Of a stretch of 7,446 nucleotides of DNA, positions 1 to 6,247 are shown in pieces. Source of the stretch: Thermoplasmatota archaeon (GTDB lineage: Archaea > Thermoplasmatota > E2 > JACPAO01 > JAHFTW01); NCBI GenBank assembly GCA_028289805.1, contig JANQNI010000090.1, forward strand, positions 1-7,446, read 5' to 3'. Position 1 is the first letter of the stretch; every line of letters begins with the position of its first letter. A program made the position numbers and the translations under genes. The notes under the pieces are model-generated. The model was not told where the DNA came from. It did no database searches and saw nothing but the letters and a program-made list of their open reading frames with translations.

Positions 1-1
1 C

Positions 2-226
2 CGCGCCGGCGCCGCCGGCCACGACTCCCTCCCCGTGCGCACCGTCACCGACCTCGGCGGCCTGGAGACCCTGTACCTCAACAACGTCGACGGAGGATAC
101 ACCCTCACCGCCGAACCGATGCCCGGCGACCACGAGCACGCGGACGAGGCGGAAGCCCCCGGCGTCGGACCCGTGCTGCTCCTCGTGGCCCTCGCCGCCC
201 TGGGCGTCGCCGCGCGGCGGCGGTGA
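2..226 (+). CDS. 3' end of a surface protein with PGF-CTERM-like C-terminal anchor (5'-truncated)
   Basis: The reading frame is open from the left edge to the TGA at 224-226, so the gene starts outside the window; a GTG at 35 is internal. The visible 74 residues end with an acidic/His stretch (GDHEHADEAEAPG), then PGVGP, about 14 hydrophobic residues and a basic tail RRR. This tripartite end (PG-x-G, membrane helix, Arg cluster) is the layout of the PGF-CTERM signal, which archaeosortase A recognises and replaces with a lipid anchor. Here the F is replaced by V, so the match is to the type of signal rather than the strict consensus. The remaining residues (TVTDLGGLETLYLNNVDGGYTL) look like an extracellular beta-rich domain but cannot be assigned. 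It lies about 60 bp before the ABC ATPase gene and on the same strand, so it could be an extracytoplasmic partner; that is inference. The coding call is secure, the function unknown. Confidence 0.75.
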   Translation, partial: RAGAAGHDSLPVRTVTDLGGLETLYLNNVDGGYTLTAEPMPGDHEHADEAEAPGVGPVLLLVALAALGVAARRR

Positions 227-258
227 AGCCGCGCCCCGCGGGCGCGCGCCGACAAACG

Positions 259-265
259 CCTTATC
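259..265 (+). promoter_or_regulatory. Candidate archaeal TATA box for the ABC exporter operon
   Basis: The CCTTATC stretch is the only AT-rich patch in the 61-bp gap before the GTG at 288, and its TTAT core sits at about -27 to -24 from that GTG. This is the distance expected of a TATA box when transcription starts at, or right beside, the start codon. There is no Shine-Dalgarno-like purine run before the GTG. The call rests on position and on the same arrangement before the genes at 5437 and 6747. Confidence 0.5.
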
Positions 266-287
266 CCCCGCCCCCGTCGCTCCCGCC

Positions 288-1013
288 GTGGACGAGGCCA
301 TCGTGCAAGCCCGCCGCGTCACCAAGGTCTACGAGACCGGTCGGCTGCGGCTGGAGGCCCTCAAGGGCATCGACCTGGACGTGCGCCGGGGCGAGATGGT
401 CGCCGTCGTCGGCCCCAGCGGCTGCGGCAAGACCACCCTGCTGAACTGCCTCAGCGGCCTCGACGACGTCACCTCCGGCGCCGTGACGCTGGAGGGCAAG
501 GACCTGGCGACCCTGGCGGACCTGGAGCGCACGAAGCTGCGCAGCCGCCGCATGGGCTTCGTCTTCCAGAGCTTCAACCTCCTGCCCGTCCTCACGGCGC
601 TGGAGAACGTCGAGTTGCCGCTGCTGGTGGCCGGCGTCGACCCCCGCGTGGCCAAGCGCCGTTCCCAGGAGGCCCTGGAGCGCGTCGGCCTGGGGGGCCA
701 CGTGGGCCACAAGCCGCGCGAACTCAGCGGCGGCCAGCAGCAGCGCGTCACCATCGCCCGCAGCCTCGTCAACGAACCGGCCATCGTCTGGGCGGACGAG
801 CCGACGGGCAACCTGGACACGGAGACGGGGCAGGAGATCCTGGACCTCCTGCACGAACTGAACCGGAAGCAGGGCCAGACCTATGTCATCGTCACCCACG
901 ACGACGCCATCGCCGCCTCCTGCCACCGCATCGTCCACATGGAGAGCGGCCGCATCCGGGACATCCAGGAGGGCCAGGGGCAACCCGTCGAACTCGCCGC
1001 CTTCCGCCGCTGA
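288..1013 (+). CDS. ABC transporter ATP-binding protein, MacB/LolD type
   Basis: Cytoplasmic ATPase subunit that powers the permease encoded next to it. All nucleotide-binding motifs are intact: Walker A GPSGCGKTT (residues 42-50), Q-loop Gln94 in FVFQSFNLLP, signature LSGGQQQR (146-153), Walker B IVWADE (166-171) with catalytic Glu171, D-loop NLD (175-177) and switch His204 in VTHDD. The FQSFNLLP segment and the 241-residue length are typical of the MacB/LolD/FtsE group, which works with FtsX-like permeases rather than in classical uptake systems. The GTG start was chosen because it gives the expected N-terminus (strand VQARRVTKVYETG with a Tyr for adenine stacking) and has a TATA-like box about 25 nt upstream. 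The permease ATG begins one base after this stop, so the two are almost certainly co-transcribed and translationally coupled. Substrate unknown; family members export lipoproteins, peptides or drugs, or remodel the envelope. Confidence 0.95.
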   Translation: MDEAIVQARRVTKVYETGRLRLEALKGIDLDVRRGEMVAVVGPSGCGKTTLLNCLSGLDDVTSGAVTLEGKDLATLADLERTKLRSRRMGFVFQSFNLLPVLTALENVELPLLVAGVDPRVAKRRSQEALERVGLGGHVGHKPRELSGGQQQRVTIARSLVNEPAIVWADEPTGNLDTETGQEILDLLHELNRKQGQTYVIVTHDDAIAASCHRIVHMESGRIRDIQEGQGQPVELAAFRR

Positions 1014-1014
1014 C

Positions 1015-4000
1015 ATGCTCGGAGCCGTCCTCGTCGTCCTCGCCCTGCTGGTCGCCACCGTCGTCGGCATCCAGGCCGCCCGCCGCCCCATCCTGTTTCG
1101 CATGGCGGTGCGCACCGCCCTGCGCCGGCCCCGCCAGACGGCCACGGTCGTTGCCGGGCTGATGATCGGCACCGCCATCATCAGCGCCGCCCTCGTGGCC
1201 GGCCAGAGCTCCAGCAGCGCCATCCGGGGCGCCGTCTACGACGCCCTGGGCCCCGTCGACGAGACCGTGCGCATGGACGGCCTCTACTTCTTCGACCAGG
1301 AACTCCAGGACGGCCTCCTGGACGACCCCGCCGTCGCCGCCTACTTCGACGCCGCCGCCCCCAACATCCTGTGGCAGGTGGCCACCGACAACCCCCGCAC
1401 GGACCTCTTCGAACCCGGCGTGCAACTCGTGGGCTTCGACCCCGACCTGGACGTCGGCTTCGGCGACTTCGAGACGGAGCGAGGCCCCCTCGACGGGCGC
1501 GACCTCGGCGCCGGGCAGGCCATCGCCACCCAAGGGCTCGCGGACAAGCTCGACCTGCGCGTCGGCGACACCGTGCGCCTCGCCTACACCCTGCCCGTCG
1601 ACCCCCTGCTGCCCGAACTGACGGTCTTCGGCGGCACCCTCGCAGGCAGCGACCCCGGCTCCATCGGACTGCCGCTGCCCCCGGCCGAGCAGAACCCCGC
1701 CACGGACGTCCACGCGCTCACCGTCGAGCCCGGCGCCACCCGCGCCGTCTTCGTCCTCGCCTGCGGCATCCCCGAGCAGGTCGACTGCCCTGCCGGCACG
1801 CGCCTGCGCCTCACCGCCACCGACCCAGCCGGCGTCGCCACCAGCATCGAGTTGGACGCGGGCGCCTGCACCGACTGCGGCACCCCCAGCGTCTTCCTCA
1901 ACGTCACCCCCGACGGGCCCCGCCTCCCCGAAGGCGCGTGGACCCTCACCGTGCAGGGCGCCGTCGCCGCCAACGTCCCCTACCTCCTCGTGGCCGCCCC
2001 CCTGCACCCCGTCTACGACCTGGAGGCGTTCCAGGCGCGGGTGCAGGAACTGGCCGAACTCGACCGCGACGCCCTGGACCGCTTCGCGAGCGGCTTCGGC
2101 GCGCCGGAGGAGGAGACGGTCCGCATCGCCGCCGTCACCACGGGCGGCCGCGGCGACCAGTTCGACTTCGACGAGGCGCTGTTCGTCCCCCTCGCCGACG
2201 CCCAGGCGATGCTGGAGCGGCCCGACCAGGTCAACCTCATCAAGTTCAGCAACCCCGGCGGCGTCCAGGACGGAGCGGAGGGCACCGACGACGCCGTGGC
2301 CCTCCTCAACGCCACGTTGGAGTCCCTGCGCGCCGCCCGGCCCGGCGACCCCGCCGCCCCCCACGTCCTCGTCAACCCCGTCAAGCAGGAGTTCCTGGAA
2401 CTGGCCGACGACGCCGGGGAACTGATGACGGGCCTCCTGATCTTCGCCGGCAGCCTCAGCATCCTCACCGGGCTGCTGCTCATCATCAACATCTTCACGA
2501 TGCTGGCGGAGGAGCGCCGCGCCGAACTGGGCATGGCCCGCGCCGTCGGCCTCAGCCGGCGCGACCTCGTGGGCCTCTTCCTCTTCGAGGGCAGCCTCTA
2601 CGCCGTCGCCGCCGCCCTCGTCGGCGCCCTCCTGGGCATGGCCCTGGCTTTCCTGATGGTCGTCGGCGTCAACCAGGTCATCGCCACCCAGGGCAGCGGC
2701 TTCCCGCCCATCCCGTTCGCCCCCGGCCCCGACGCCCTCCCCGTCGCCTTCAGCGCCGGCGCCCTGCTGACCTTCGCCACCATCTTCTTCGCCAGCCGCC
2801 GCCAGAGCCGCCTCAACATTGTGCGCGCCATCCGCCAGATCGAGGAACCCGACAAGCAGGGTCGGCCGTGGCTGCTCTGGGTCGGCGCCCCCCTCGCCCT
2901 CGTTGGCGCCCTGCTCAGCGTCGGCGCCTGGATCGCCGGCCAGTTCAGCCTCATCGTCTTCGCCCCCCTCCTGATGGCCCTGGGGCTGCGCATGGCCCTC
3001 GCCACCCGGTTGCGCCGCCGCGTGCTCGACCCCGCCCTCGCGGGCCTGCTCGCCGTCTACTACGTCGCCACCATCTTCCTCATCGGCACGTTCGACAACG
3101 TCCGCGAGGCCAACGTCGTCGGCCCCATCCGGGGCGTCCTGCTCACCCTCGCCGTGGTCGTCGTGCTCTCCCACTGGGAGGCGGGGCCGCGCTGGATGGG
3201 CCGCGTCCTGCAACGGGCGCGGGGCCTGCGTGCCGTCGCCCTCCCGAGCGTCGCCTACCCGCAACACAAGCGCTTCCGCACCGGCATGACGCTGGCGATG
3301 TTCAGCCTCGTCATCCTCAGCATTGGCTTCTTCAGCATCTTCGGCTCCCTGTTCCAGGTCGACCCGGCCCGCCACACGGGAGGGTTCGACGTCGAGGCCA
3401 CCGCCACGCTGCGCGTCGAGAGCCTGGATGCGTACGACCGCGGCCTCGTCGACGATTCCCTGGTGCGCTCCCAGCACGAACTCCTCGACCACAGCACCTT
3501 CGACCTCGATTTCATCACCGTCGACGGCGAACGGACGGGACAGTTCGGGCCGCCCATGCACCACGTCTACGGCATCGACCGCGCCTTCCTGGAATCCCAG
3601 GAATTCCGCCTCCTGTGGACCCTCGACGACCTGGGTGATCAGGAGACGTATGAACGGCTGTTCACGGAGCCGGGCACCATCATCGTCAGCTACCCCTACA
3701 GCACCAACGAGCAGGGTCAGGACCTCGCCCACGAGGTCGGGGAGACCCTGCGGATGCACTTCGGCGACGAGACCCGCGAATACACCATCATCGGCATCCA
3801 GGAGCAGTTCCACTTCCGCGGCGTCTGGCTCCCGAGCGAGGAGGTGGATGGGCTGTTCCCGCAGGCCGACCGCCTGTACCTCTGGGACCTACAGCCCGGG
3901 GCCGACGCCGGGGCCGTCGCCAAGGACCTGGAGCGCACCCACCGCGACGTGGGCCTGGACGCCGAACCCAGCCAGGAACTCGTCGCCGAGGAGCAGGAGA

Positions 4001-4410
4001 CCTTCAACCAGATCCTCACCGCGATGAAGCTGTTCTTGGGCCTCGGCCTGGTCGTCGGCGTCCTGAGCCTCGGCATCGTCACGAGCCGCGCCGTCCTGGA
4101 GCGCCGGCAGGAGATCGGCATGCTGCGCGCCATGGGCTTCACGCGGCGCCAAGTCCGGAGGGTGTTCTTCCTGGAAGTGACCTTCATCGTCGTCCTGGGC
4201 GCCCTCATCGGCATCGCCACCAGCATCATCGTCACCTACGGACTGTGGTTCGCCTTCATCCGCGAGTTGCAGTACCCCTACGCCGTGCCCTGGTCGGAGA
4301 TCGGGTGGCTGCTCGCCGTGGCGTACGCAGTGGCGCTGGTGGCCACGGCCGCGCCCATCCTGCGTGCGGCGCGGGTGGCACCGGCGGAGGCGCTGCGCTA
4401 CGTCGAGTAG
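1015..4410 (+). CDS. FtsX/MacB-family ABC permease, large fused form with two FtsX modules
   Basis: Membrane subunit of the exporter, 1131 residues. The open frame extends upstream into the ATPase gene, but the ATG at 1015, one base after the ATPase stop, gives a membrane helix at once and is the natural start. In order: a helix (about 2-21); a basic loop MAVRTALRRPRQ and second helix (43-63), the canonical entry of this family; a large extracytoplasmic domain (about 64-469); an FtsX module (470-592) with the cytoplasmic loop EERRAELGMARAVGLSRRD; four to five further helices (about 618-781); a second extracytoplasmic domain (about 782-1004); and a C-terminal FtsX module (1005-1131) with the matching loop ERRQEIGMLRAMGFTRRQ, ending APAEALRYVE. 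About 13 helices are visible. Two FtsX modules in one chain suggest one polypeptide does the work of a permease dimer. The first outer domain is larger than a usual MacB periplasmic domain because of an insert near 205-335, which holds the protein's only four cysteines (250, 258, 285, 288). Confidence 0.93.
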   Translation: MLGAVLVVLALLVATVVGIQAARRPILFRMAVRTALRRPRQTATVVAGLMIGTAIISAALVAGQSSSSAIRGAVYDALGPVDETVRMDGLYFFDQELQDGLLDDPAVAAYFDAAAPNILWQVATDNPRTDLFEPGVQLVGFDPDLDVGFGDFETERGPLDGRDLGAGQAIATQGLADKLDLRVGDTVRLAYTLPVDPLLPELTVFGGTLAGSDPGSIGLPLPPAEQNPATDVHALTVEPGATRAVFVLACGIPEQVDCPAGTRLRLTATDPAGVATSIELDAGACTDCGTPSVFLNVTPDGPRLPEGAWTLTVQGAVAANVPYLLVAAPLHPVYDLEAFQARVQELAELDRDALDRFASGFGAPEEETVRIAAVTTGGRGDQFDFDEALFVPLADAQAMLERPDQVNLIKFSNPGGVQDGAEGTDDAVALLNATLESLRAARPGDPAAPHVLVNPVKQEFLELADDAGELMTGLLIFAGSLSILTGLLLIINIFTMLAEERRAELGMARAVGLSRRDLVGLFLFEGSLYAVAAALVGALLGMALAFLMVVGVNQVIATQGSGFPPIPFAPGPDALPVAFSAGALLTFATIFFASRRQSRLNIVRAIRQIEEPDKQGRPWLLWVGAPLALVGALLSVGAWIAGQFSLIVFAPLLMALGLRMALATRLRRRVLDPALAGLLAVYYVATIFLIGTFDNVREANVVGPIRGVLLTLAVVVVLSHWEAGPRWMGRVLQRARGLRAVALPSVAYPQHKRFRTGMTLAMFSLVILSIGFFSIFGSLFQVDPARHTGGFDVEATATLRVESLDAYDRGLVDDSLVRSQHELLDHSTFDLDFITVDGERTGQFGPPMHHVYGIDRAFLESQEFRLLWTLDDLGDQETYERLFTEPGTIIVSYPYSTNEQGQDLAHEVGETLRMHFGDETREYTIIGIQEQFHFRGVWLPSEEVDGLFPQADRLYLWDLQPGADAGAVAKDLERTHRDVGLDAEPSQELVAEEQETFNQILTAMKLFLGLGLVVGVLSLGIVTSRAVLERRQEIGMLRAMGFTRRQVRRVFFLEVTFIVVLGALIGIATSIIVTYGLWFAFIRELQYPYAVPWSEIGWLLAVAYAVALVATAAPILRAARVAPAEALRYVE

Positions 4411-4568
4411 GCAGGTTCCACCACCTCCACCGTCCAGCTCCTGCCACAGGCTGAACACGATGCGAACCAAACGCCGGCAGCGCCCTCGTCCGGTTCCTCC
4501 ACACACGTCCAGTCCCGGATGCATGCGCCACAGGTGGCGCGGCACCGTACCTCGAAGTCGGCGGACAC
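4398..4568 (-). CDS. Possible zinc-ribbon microprotein (tentative)
   Basis: On the minus strand, a frame from a GTG at 4568 to a TAG at 4398-4400 gives 56 residues with six cysteines: RCRATCGACIRDWTC (Cys9, 13, 16, 22) and FASCSACGRSWTV (Cys38, 41). CGAC and CSACG separated by about 20 residues, with nearby Trp and a hydrophobic strand after the second knuckle, is a treble-clef/zinc-ribbon-like layout. The codons are GC-rich at third positions but less strongly so than in the neighbours. A run of four A (minus strand, 4592-4595) sits 24-27 nt before this GTG, where a leaderless TATA box would be. The frame is open further upstream (to about 4811), so a longer N-terminus cannot be excluded. 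Its 3' end overlaps the permease end by 13 bp on the opposite strand. It could be a chance ORF; no function is assigned. Confidence 0.42.
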   Translation of the reverse strand: MSADFEVRCRATCGACIRDWTCVEEPDEGAAGVWFASCSACGRSWTVEVVEPAYST

Positions 4569-4607
4569 GGGCCCCCATACGCCGCCAACGGTTTTCCAGC
4601 CAGGACG

Positions 4608-4622
4608 GGGTTCGAAGAACCC
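4608..4622. promoter_or_regulatory. Perfect inverted repeat, candidate operator between divergent small genes
   Basis: GGGTTC-GAA-GAACCC is a perfect 6-bp palindrome around a 3-bp spacer. It lies between the two tentative divergent starts, about 40 nt upstream of the minus-strand GTG (4568) and about 49 nt upstream of the plus-strand GTG (4671). Its size and dyad symmetry fit a dimeric regulator site. The TTCGAA centre superficially resembles a tRNA T-loop, but the flanks do not fold as a tRNA. Confidence 0.35.
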
Positions 4623-4670
4623 ACTTGCTTCCAGCGCTCCGACTATGTGGGTCCGCTTCCTGGCCCCGAC

Positions 4671-4892
4671 GTGGCTTGGCGCGATGACCTGACCTCCACC
4701 GTTCCAAGGAAGGAGATTCCTGCGTTCCTGACGGACCTCCAGGCCCTCGTCGCGGCGCTGCGCGAGGGCAGGCCGTGGGTGCCGAGGATCACCGGTCGGC
4801 TGCGCGCCCACCCTGGACTGGTCGTGGGCTACTTGAGCCCGGGGCCCGAACGGGACCGGGTCGCCGCCGAACTCGGGGTCGCCCCCGCGTGA
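4671..4892 (+). CDS. Small hypothetical protein, 73 residues
   Basis: I do not recognise the family. The protein is charged and soluble with no membrane helix: a likely amphipathic helix IPAFLTDLQALVAALREG, then PWVPRITGRLRAHPG, and a C-terminal segment VVGYLSPGPERDRVAAELGV. From about codon 15 onward the codon choice is strongly GC3-rich like the neighbouring real genes. The stop lies only 6 bp from the end of the converging ferredoxin gene, the tight packing seen across the window. Start choice is uncertain: GTG 4671 is preferred because an ACTATG patch lies at about -29 to -24, but the in-frame GTG at 4647 would add eight residues. The first few codons are less GC-biased than the rest, so the true start could be still later. 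Coding call moderate; function unknown. Confidence 0.5.
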   Translation: MAWRDDLTSTVPRKEIPAFLTDLQALVAALREGRPWVPRITGRLRAHPGLVVGYLSPGPERDRVAAELGVAPA

Positions 4893-4898
4893 TTGTGG

Positions 4899-5384
4899 CT
4901 ACCCCTGGACCGGGCAACGCGTGCAGGGGGACCAGTAGGGGCTCGTGGTGTCCGGCGTCCGGTCCTCCCTGCTCTGAAACGGGATGACGTTCGTGCCCTT
5001 CTCGCGGGTCCGGAACCGGAGGTCTTCCACCGGGGCACCGCCGAGCAGGTGCTCGTCCCAGATGCGTGCGGCGTCGTCGAGGGTGAGGTGGGCGTACCAG
5101 ACGCCCTCCGGGTAGACGACCATCATGGGGCCGTGGCCGCACTGCCCCAGGCAGCCGGACTTGTTGACGCGCAGGGACTCCTTCAGGCCCGCCTCGCGCA
5201 GCTTGCCCTTCAGGAAACGCTGGATCTCCACGGCGGGGCCGTCGCGGGCGCAGGCGGACTCGCTGATGCAGACGAACGCGTGCACCTCGAAGCGCCGCCC
5301 CGCTCCGTCGGGGGCGTGGGGTGCGCCGGGGGTCGGCAGCACGGACGCGGGCGCCGTGGGGGGCACGGGGGCGGTCTCGGTCAC
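4899..5384 (-). CDS. Thioredoxin-fold [2Fe-2S] ferredoxin (COG3411-like)
   Basis: A 161-residue soluble protein that probably carries electrons through a [2Fe-2S] cluster. The core (about 32-120) starts with strand FEVHAFVC and has four cysteines in the expected order: Cys39 and Cys45 (VCISESAC), then Cys78 and Cys82 (SGCLGQCGHGP), followed by the family-typical MMVVYPEGVWYAHLTLDDAARIWDEHLLGG. The short five-residue gap between the first two cysteines resembles the stand-alone ferredoxins of this fold rather than the longer gap of NuoE-type subunits. The first 30 residues are Pro/Ala-rich and probably disordered. The last 40 are an unusual extension ending SPCTRCPVQG with a CxxC pair (Cys154/157). 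The GTG start at 5384 is supported by a CTTAAG box exactly 24-29 nt upstream, shared with the divergent PQ-loop gene. Nearby peroxiredoxins suggest a redox or stress role, but its partner is not shown. Confidence 0.9.
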   Translation of the reverse strand: MTETAPVPPTAPASVLPTPGAPHAPDGAGRRFEVHAFVCISESACARDGPAVEIQRFLKGKLREAGLKESLRVNKSGCLGQCGHGPMMVVYPEGVWYAHLTLDDAARIWDEHLLGGAPVEDLRFRTREKGTNVIPFQSREDRTPDTTSPYWSPCTRCPVQG

Positions 5385-5407
5385 GCGCCGCCAGTCCCGA
5401 CCGCGCG

Positions 5408-5413
5408 CTTAAG
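5408..5413. promoter_or_regulatory. Shared palindromic TATA box for two divergent genes
   Basis: CTTAAG is a perfect 6-bp palindrome in the 52-bp gap between two divergent GTG starts. Relative to the plus-strand GTG at 5437 it spans -29 to -24. Relative to the minus-strand GTG at 5384 it also spans -29 to -24. There is no other AT-rich patch in the gap and no Shine-Dalgarno sequence for either gene. The simplest reading is one TBP site read in both directions, each transcript starting at its GTG. Confidence 0.6.
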
Positions 5414-5436
5414 GCCGGCGCCCGGGGTCGCCACGC

Positions 5437-5757
5437 GTGGCCCTGCCCTCCGGCATCGACTGGCTCATCTTCCTCGGCTCCACCGCCTTCTCCGTGGCGC
5501 TGGTGCCCCAGCTGGTGCGCACGCTGCGCCTGGGGCGGGCGGACGACTTCAGCATCCCCTTCGTCCTCCTGGTCGTCGGCGCCAGCATCGTGACGCTCAC
5601 CTACTGGCTCATCCGGGGCGAGCCGTGGCAGGTCTACTTCGGCTTCATCGCCAACATCCTGGTCTGGGGCGTCGTCCTGTGGTACCGTTTCTTCCCCCGC
5701 CCCGGCAGCCTGGGCCACGAGCACGACGCCCCGCGCCGGCCGCATCGACAACCGTGA
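5437..5757 (+). CDS. SemiSWEET/PQ-loop family membrane protein
   Basis: A 106-residue protein with three predicted membrane helices: about 8-28 (IDWLIFLGSTAFSVALVPQL), 40-58 (SIPFVLLVVGASIVTLTYWL) and 65-85 (VYFGFIANILVWGVVLWYRF). The Pro24-Gln25 pair near the end of helix 1, followed by the polar loop RTLRLGRADDFS, is the PQ-loop hallmark. One three-helix bundle at this length matches bacterial and archaeal SemiSWEETs, which dimerise to form a sugar pore; other single PQ-loop proteins have unknown substrates, so sugar transport is only an inference. The C-terminal 20 residues are His/Arg/Pro-rich and probably cytosolic. The GTG start fits both the helix boundary and the TATA spacing. It is divergent from the ferredoxin gene and followed 26 bp later by a peroxiredoxin gene on the same strand. 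Confidence 0.85.
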   Translation: MALPSGIDWLIFLGSTAFSVALVPQLVRTLRLGRADDFSIPFVLLVVGASIVTLTYWLIRGEPWQVYFGFIANILVWGVVLWYRFFPRPGSLGHEHDAPRRPHRQP

Positions 5758-5783
5758 AGTAGCTGCCACCGGTCCCCGCCGCC

Positions 5784-6242
5784 ATGCAGGGAGAGACCCT
5801 CGACTTCTCGTTCGTGGACCAGGACGGCAACGCGGTCACCGCCGCCGACCTCAAGGGCACGCCCTACGTCCTCTACTTCTACCCCAAGGACGACACCCCC
5901 GGCTGCACCAAGGAGGCGTGCGGCATCCGCGACGCCTGGGCCGACTTCGGCGGCGCCGGCCTGAAGGTCTTCGGCGTCAGCAAGGACGACGCCGAGAGCC
6001 ACCAGAAGTTCATCGCCAAGTTCGACCTGCCCTTCCCCCTCCTGACGGCCACCGAGGAGCAGCTGGAGGCGCTGGGCGTCTGGAAGGAGAAGAACATGTA
6101 CGGCAAGAAGTTCTGGGGCATCAACCGCGAGACCTTCCTCGTCGGCGCCGACGGCACCGTCCTGAAGCACTACAAGCGCGTCAAGCCCGACGAGCACGCC
6201 CGCCAGCTGCTCGACGACTTCGCCGCCCTCGCCCCCGCGTGA
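5784..6242 (+). CDS. bcp: Peroxiredoxin, PrxQ/BCP type, two-cysteine form
   Basis: Thiol peroxidase that reduces hydrogen peroxide and organic hydroperoxides in the cytoplasm. At 152 residues it is the usual PrxQ/BCP length. The active site is YFYPKDDTPGCTKEAC: peroxidatic Cys41 in the PxxxTxxC motif (Pro34, Thr38) and the PrxQ resolving Cys46 five residues later, so an intramolecular disulfide reduced by a thioredoxin-like partner is expected. Supporting features are the N-terminal LDFSFVDQDGN, the mid-chain FGVSKDDAESHQKF and the C-terminal NRETFLVGADGTVLKHYKRV containing the conserved Arg. The ATG start gives a complete N-terminus. No strong TATA box is seen before it, so it may be transcribed with the upstream PQ-loop gene. 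It continues into the GyrI-like gene with a gap of only 5 bp. Confidence 0.93.
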   Translation: MQGETLDFSFVDQDGNAVTAADLKGTPYVLYFYPKDDTPGCTKEACGIRDAWADFGGAGLKVFGVSKDDAESHQKFIAKFDLPFPLLTATEEQLEALGVWKEKNMYGKKFWGINRETFLVGADGTVLKHYKRVKPDEHARQLLDDFAALAPA

Positions 6243-6247
6243 GCACC

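Noticed and set aside
883..1014. Upstream extension of the permease frame into the ATPase gene
   Set aside because: The extra 44 residues are Ser/Thr/Pro/Arg-rich shadow sequence; the ATG at 1015 directly after the ATPase stop begins a membrane helix.
1371..3638. 755-codon plus-strand ORF in another frame of the permease
   Set aside because: The translation is almost entirely Arg/Pro/His/Gly, the typical out-of-frame shadow of a GC-rich gene.
892..3813. 973-codon minus-strand ORF opposite the permease
   Set aside because: It is an open antisense frame caused by high GC3; its translation is a low-complexity Gly/Glu/Asp/Ala string with no domain, while the plus strand encodes a complete permease.
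4600..4646. GGTTCGAA as the T-arm of a tRNA
   Set aside because: With TTCGAAG as the seven-base loop, the flanking five bases do not pair, and no acceptor, D or anticodon arms are visible upstream.
4364..4687. 107-codon plus-strand ORF across the gap after the permease
   Set aside because: It is Arg/Pro/Ser-rich with no codon bias, overlaps the permease end, and conflicts with better candidates on both strands.
4893..5762. 289-codon plus-strand ORF opposite the ferredoxin and across the PQ-loop gene
   Set aside because: It has no recognisable domain and runs antisense to a gene with four well-placed cluster cysteines and out of frame with a clear three-helix PQ-loop protein.
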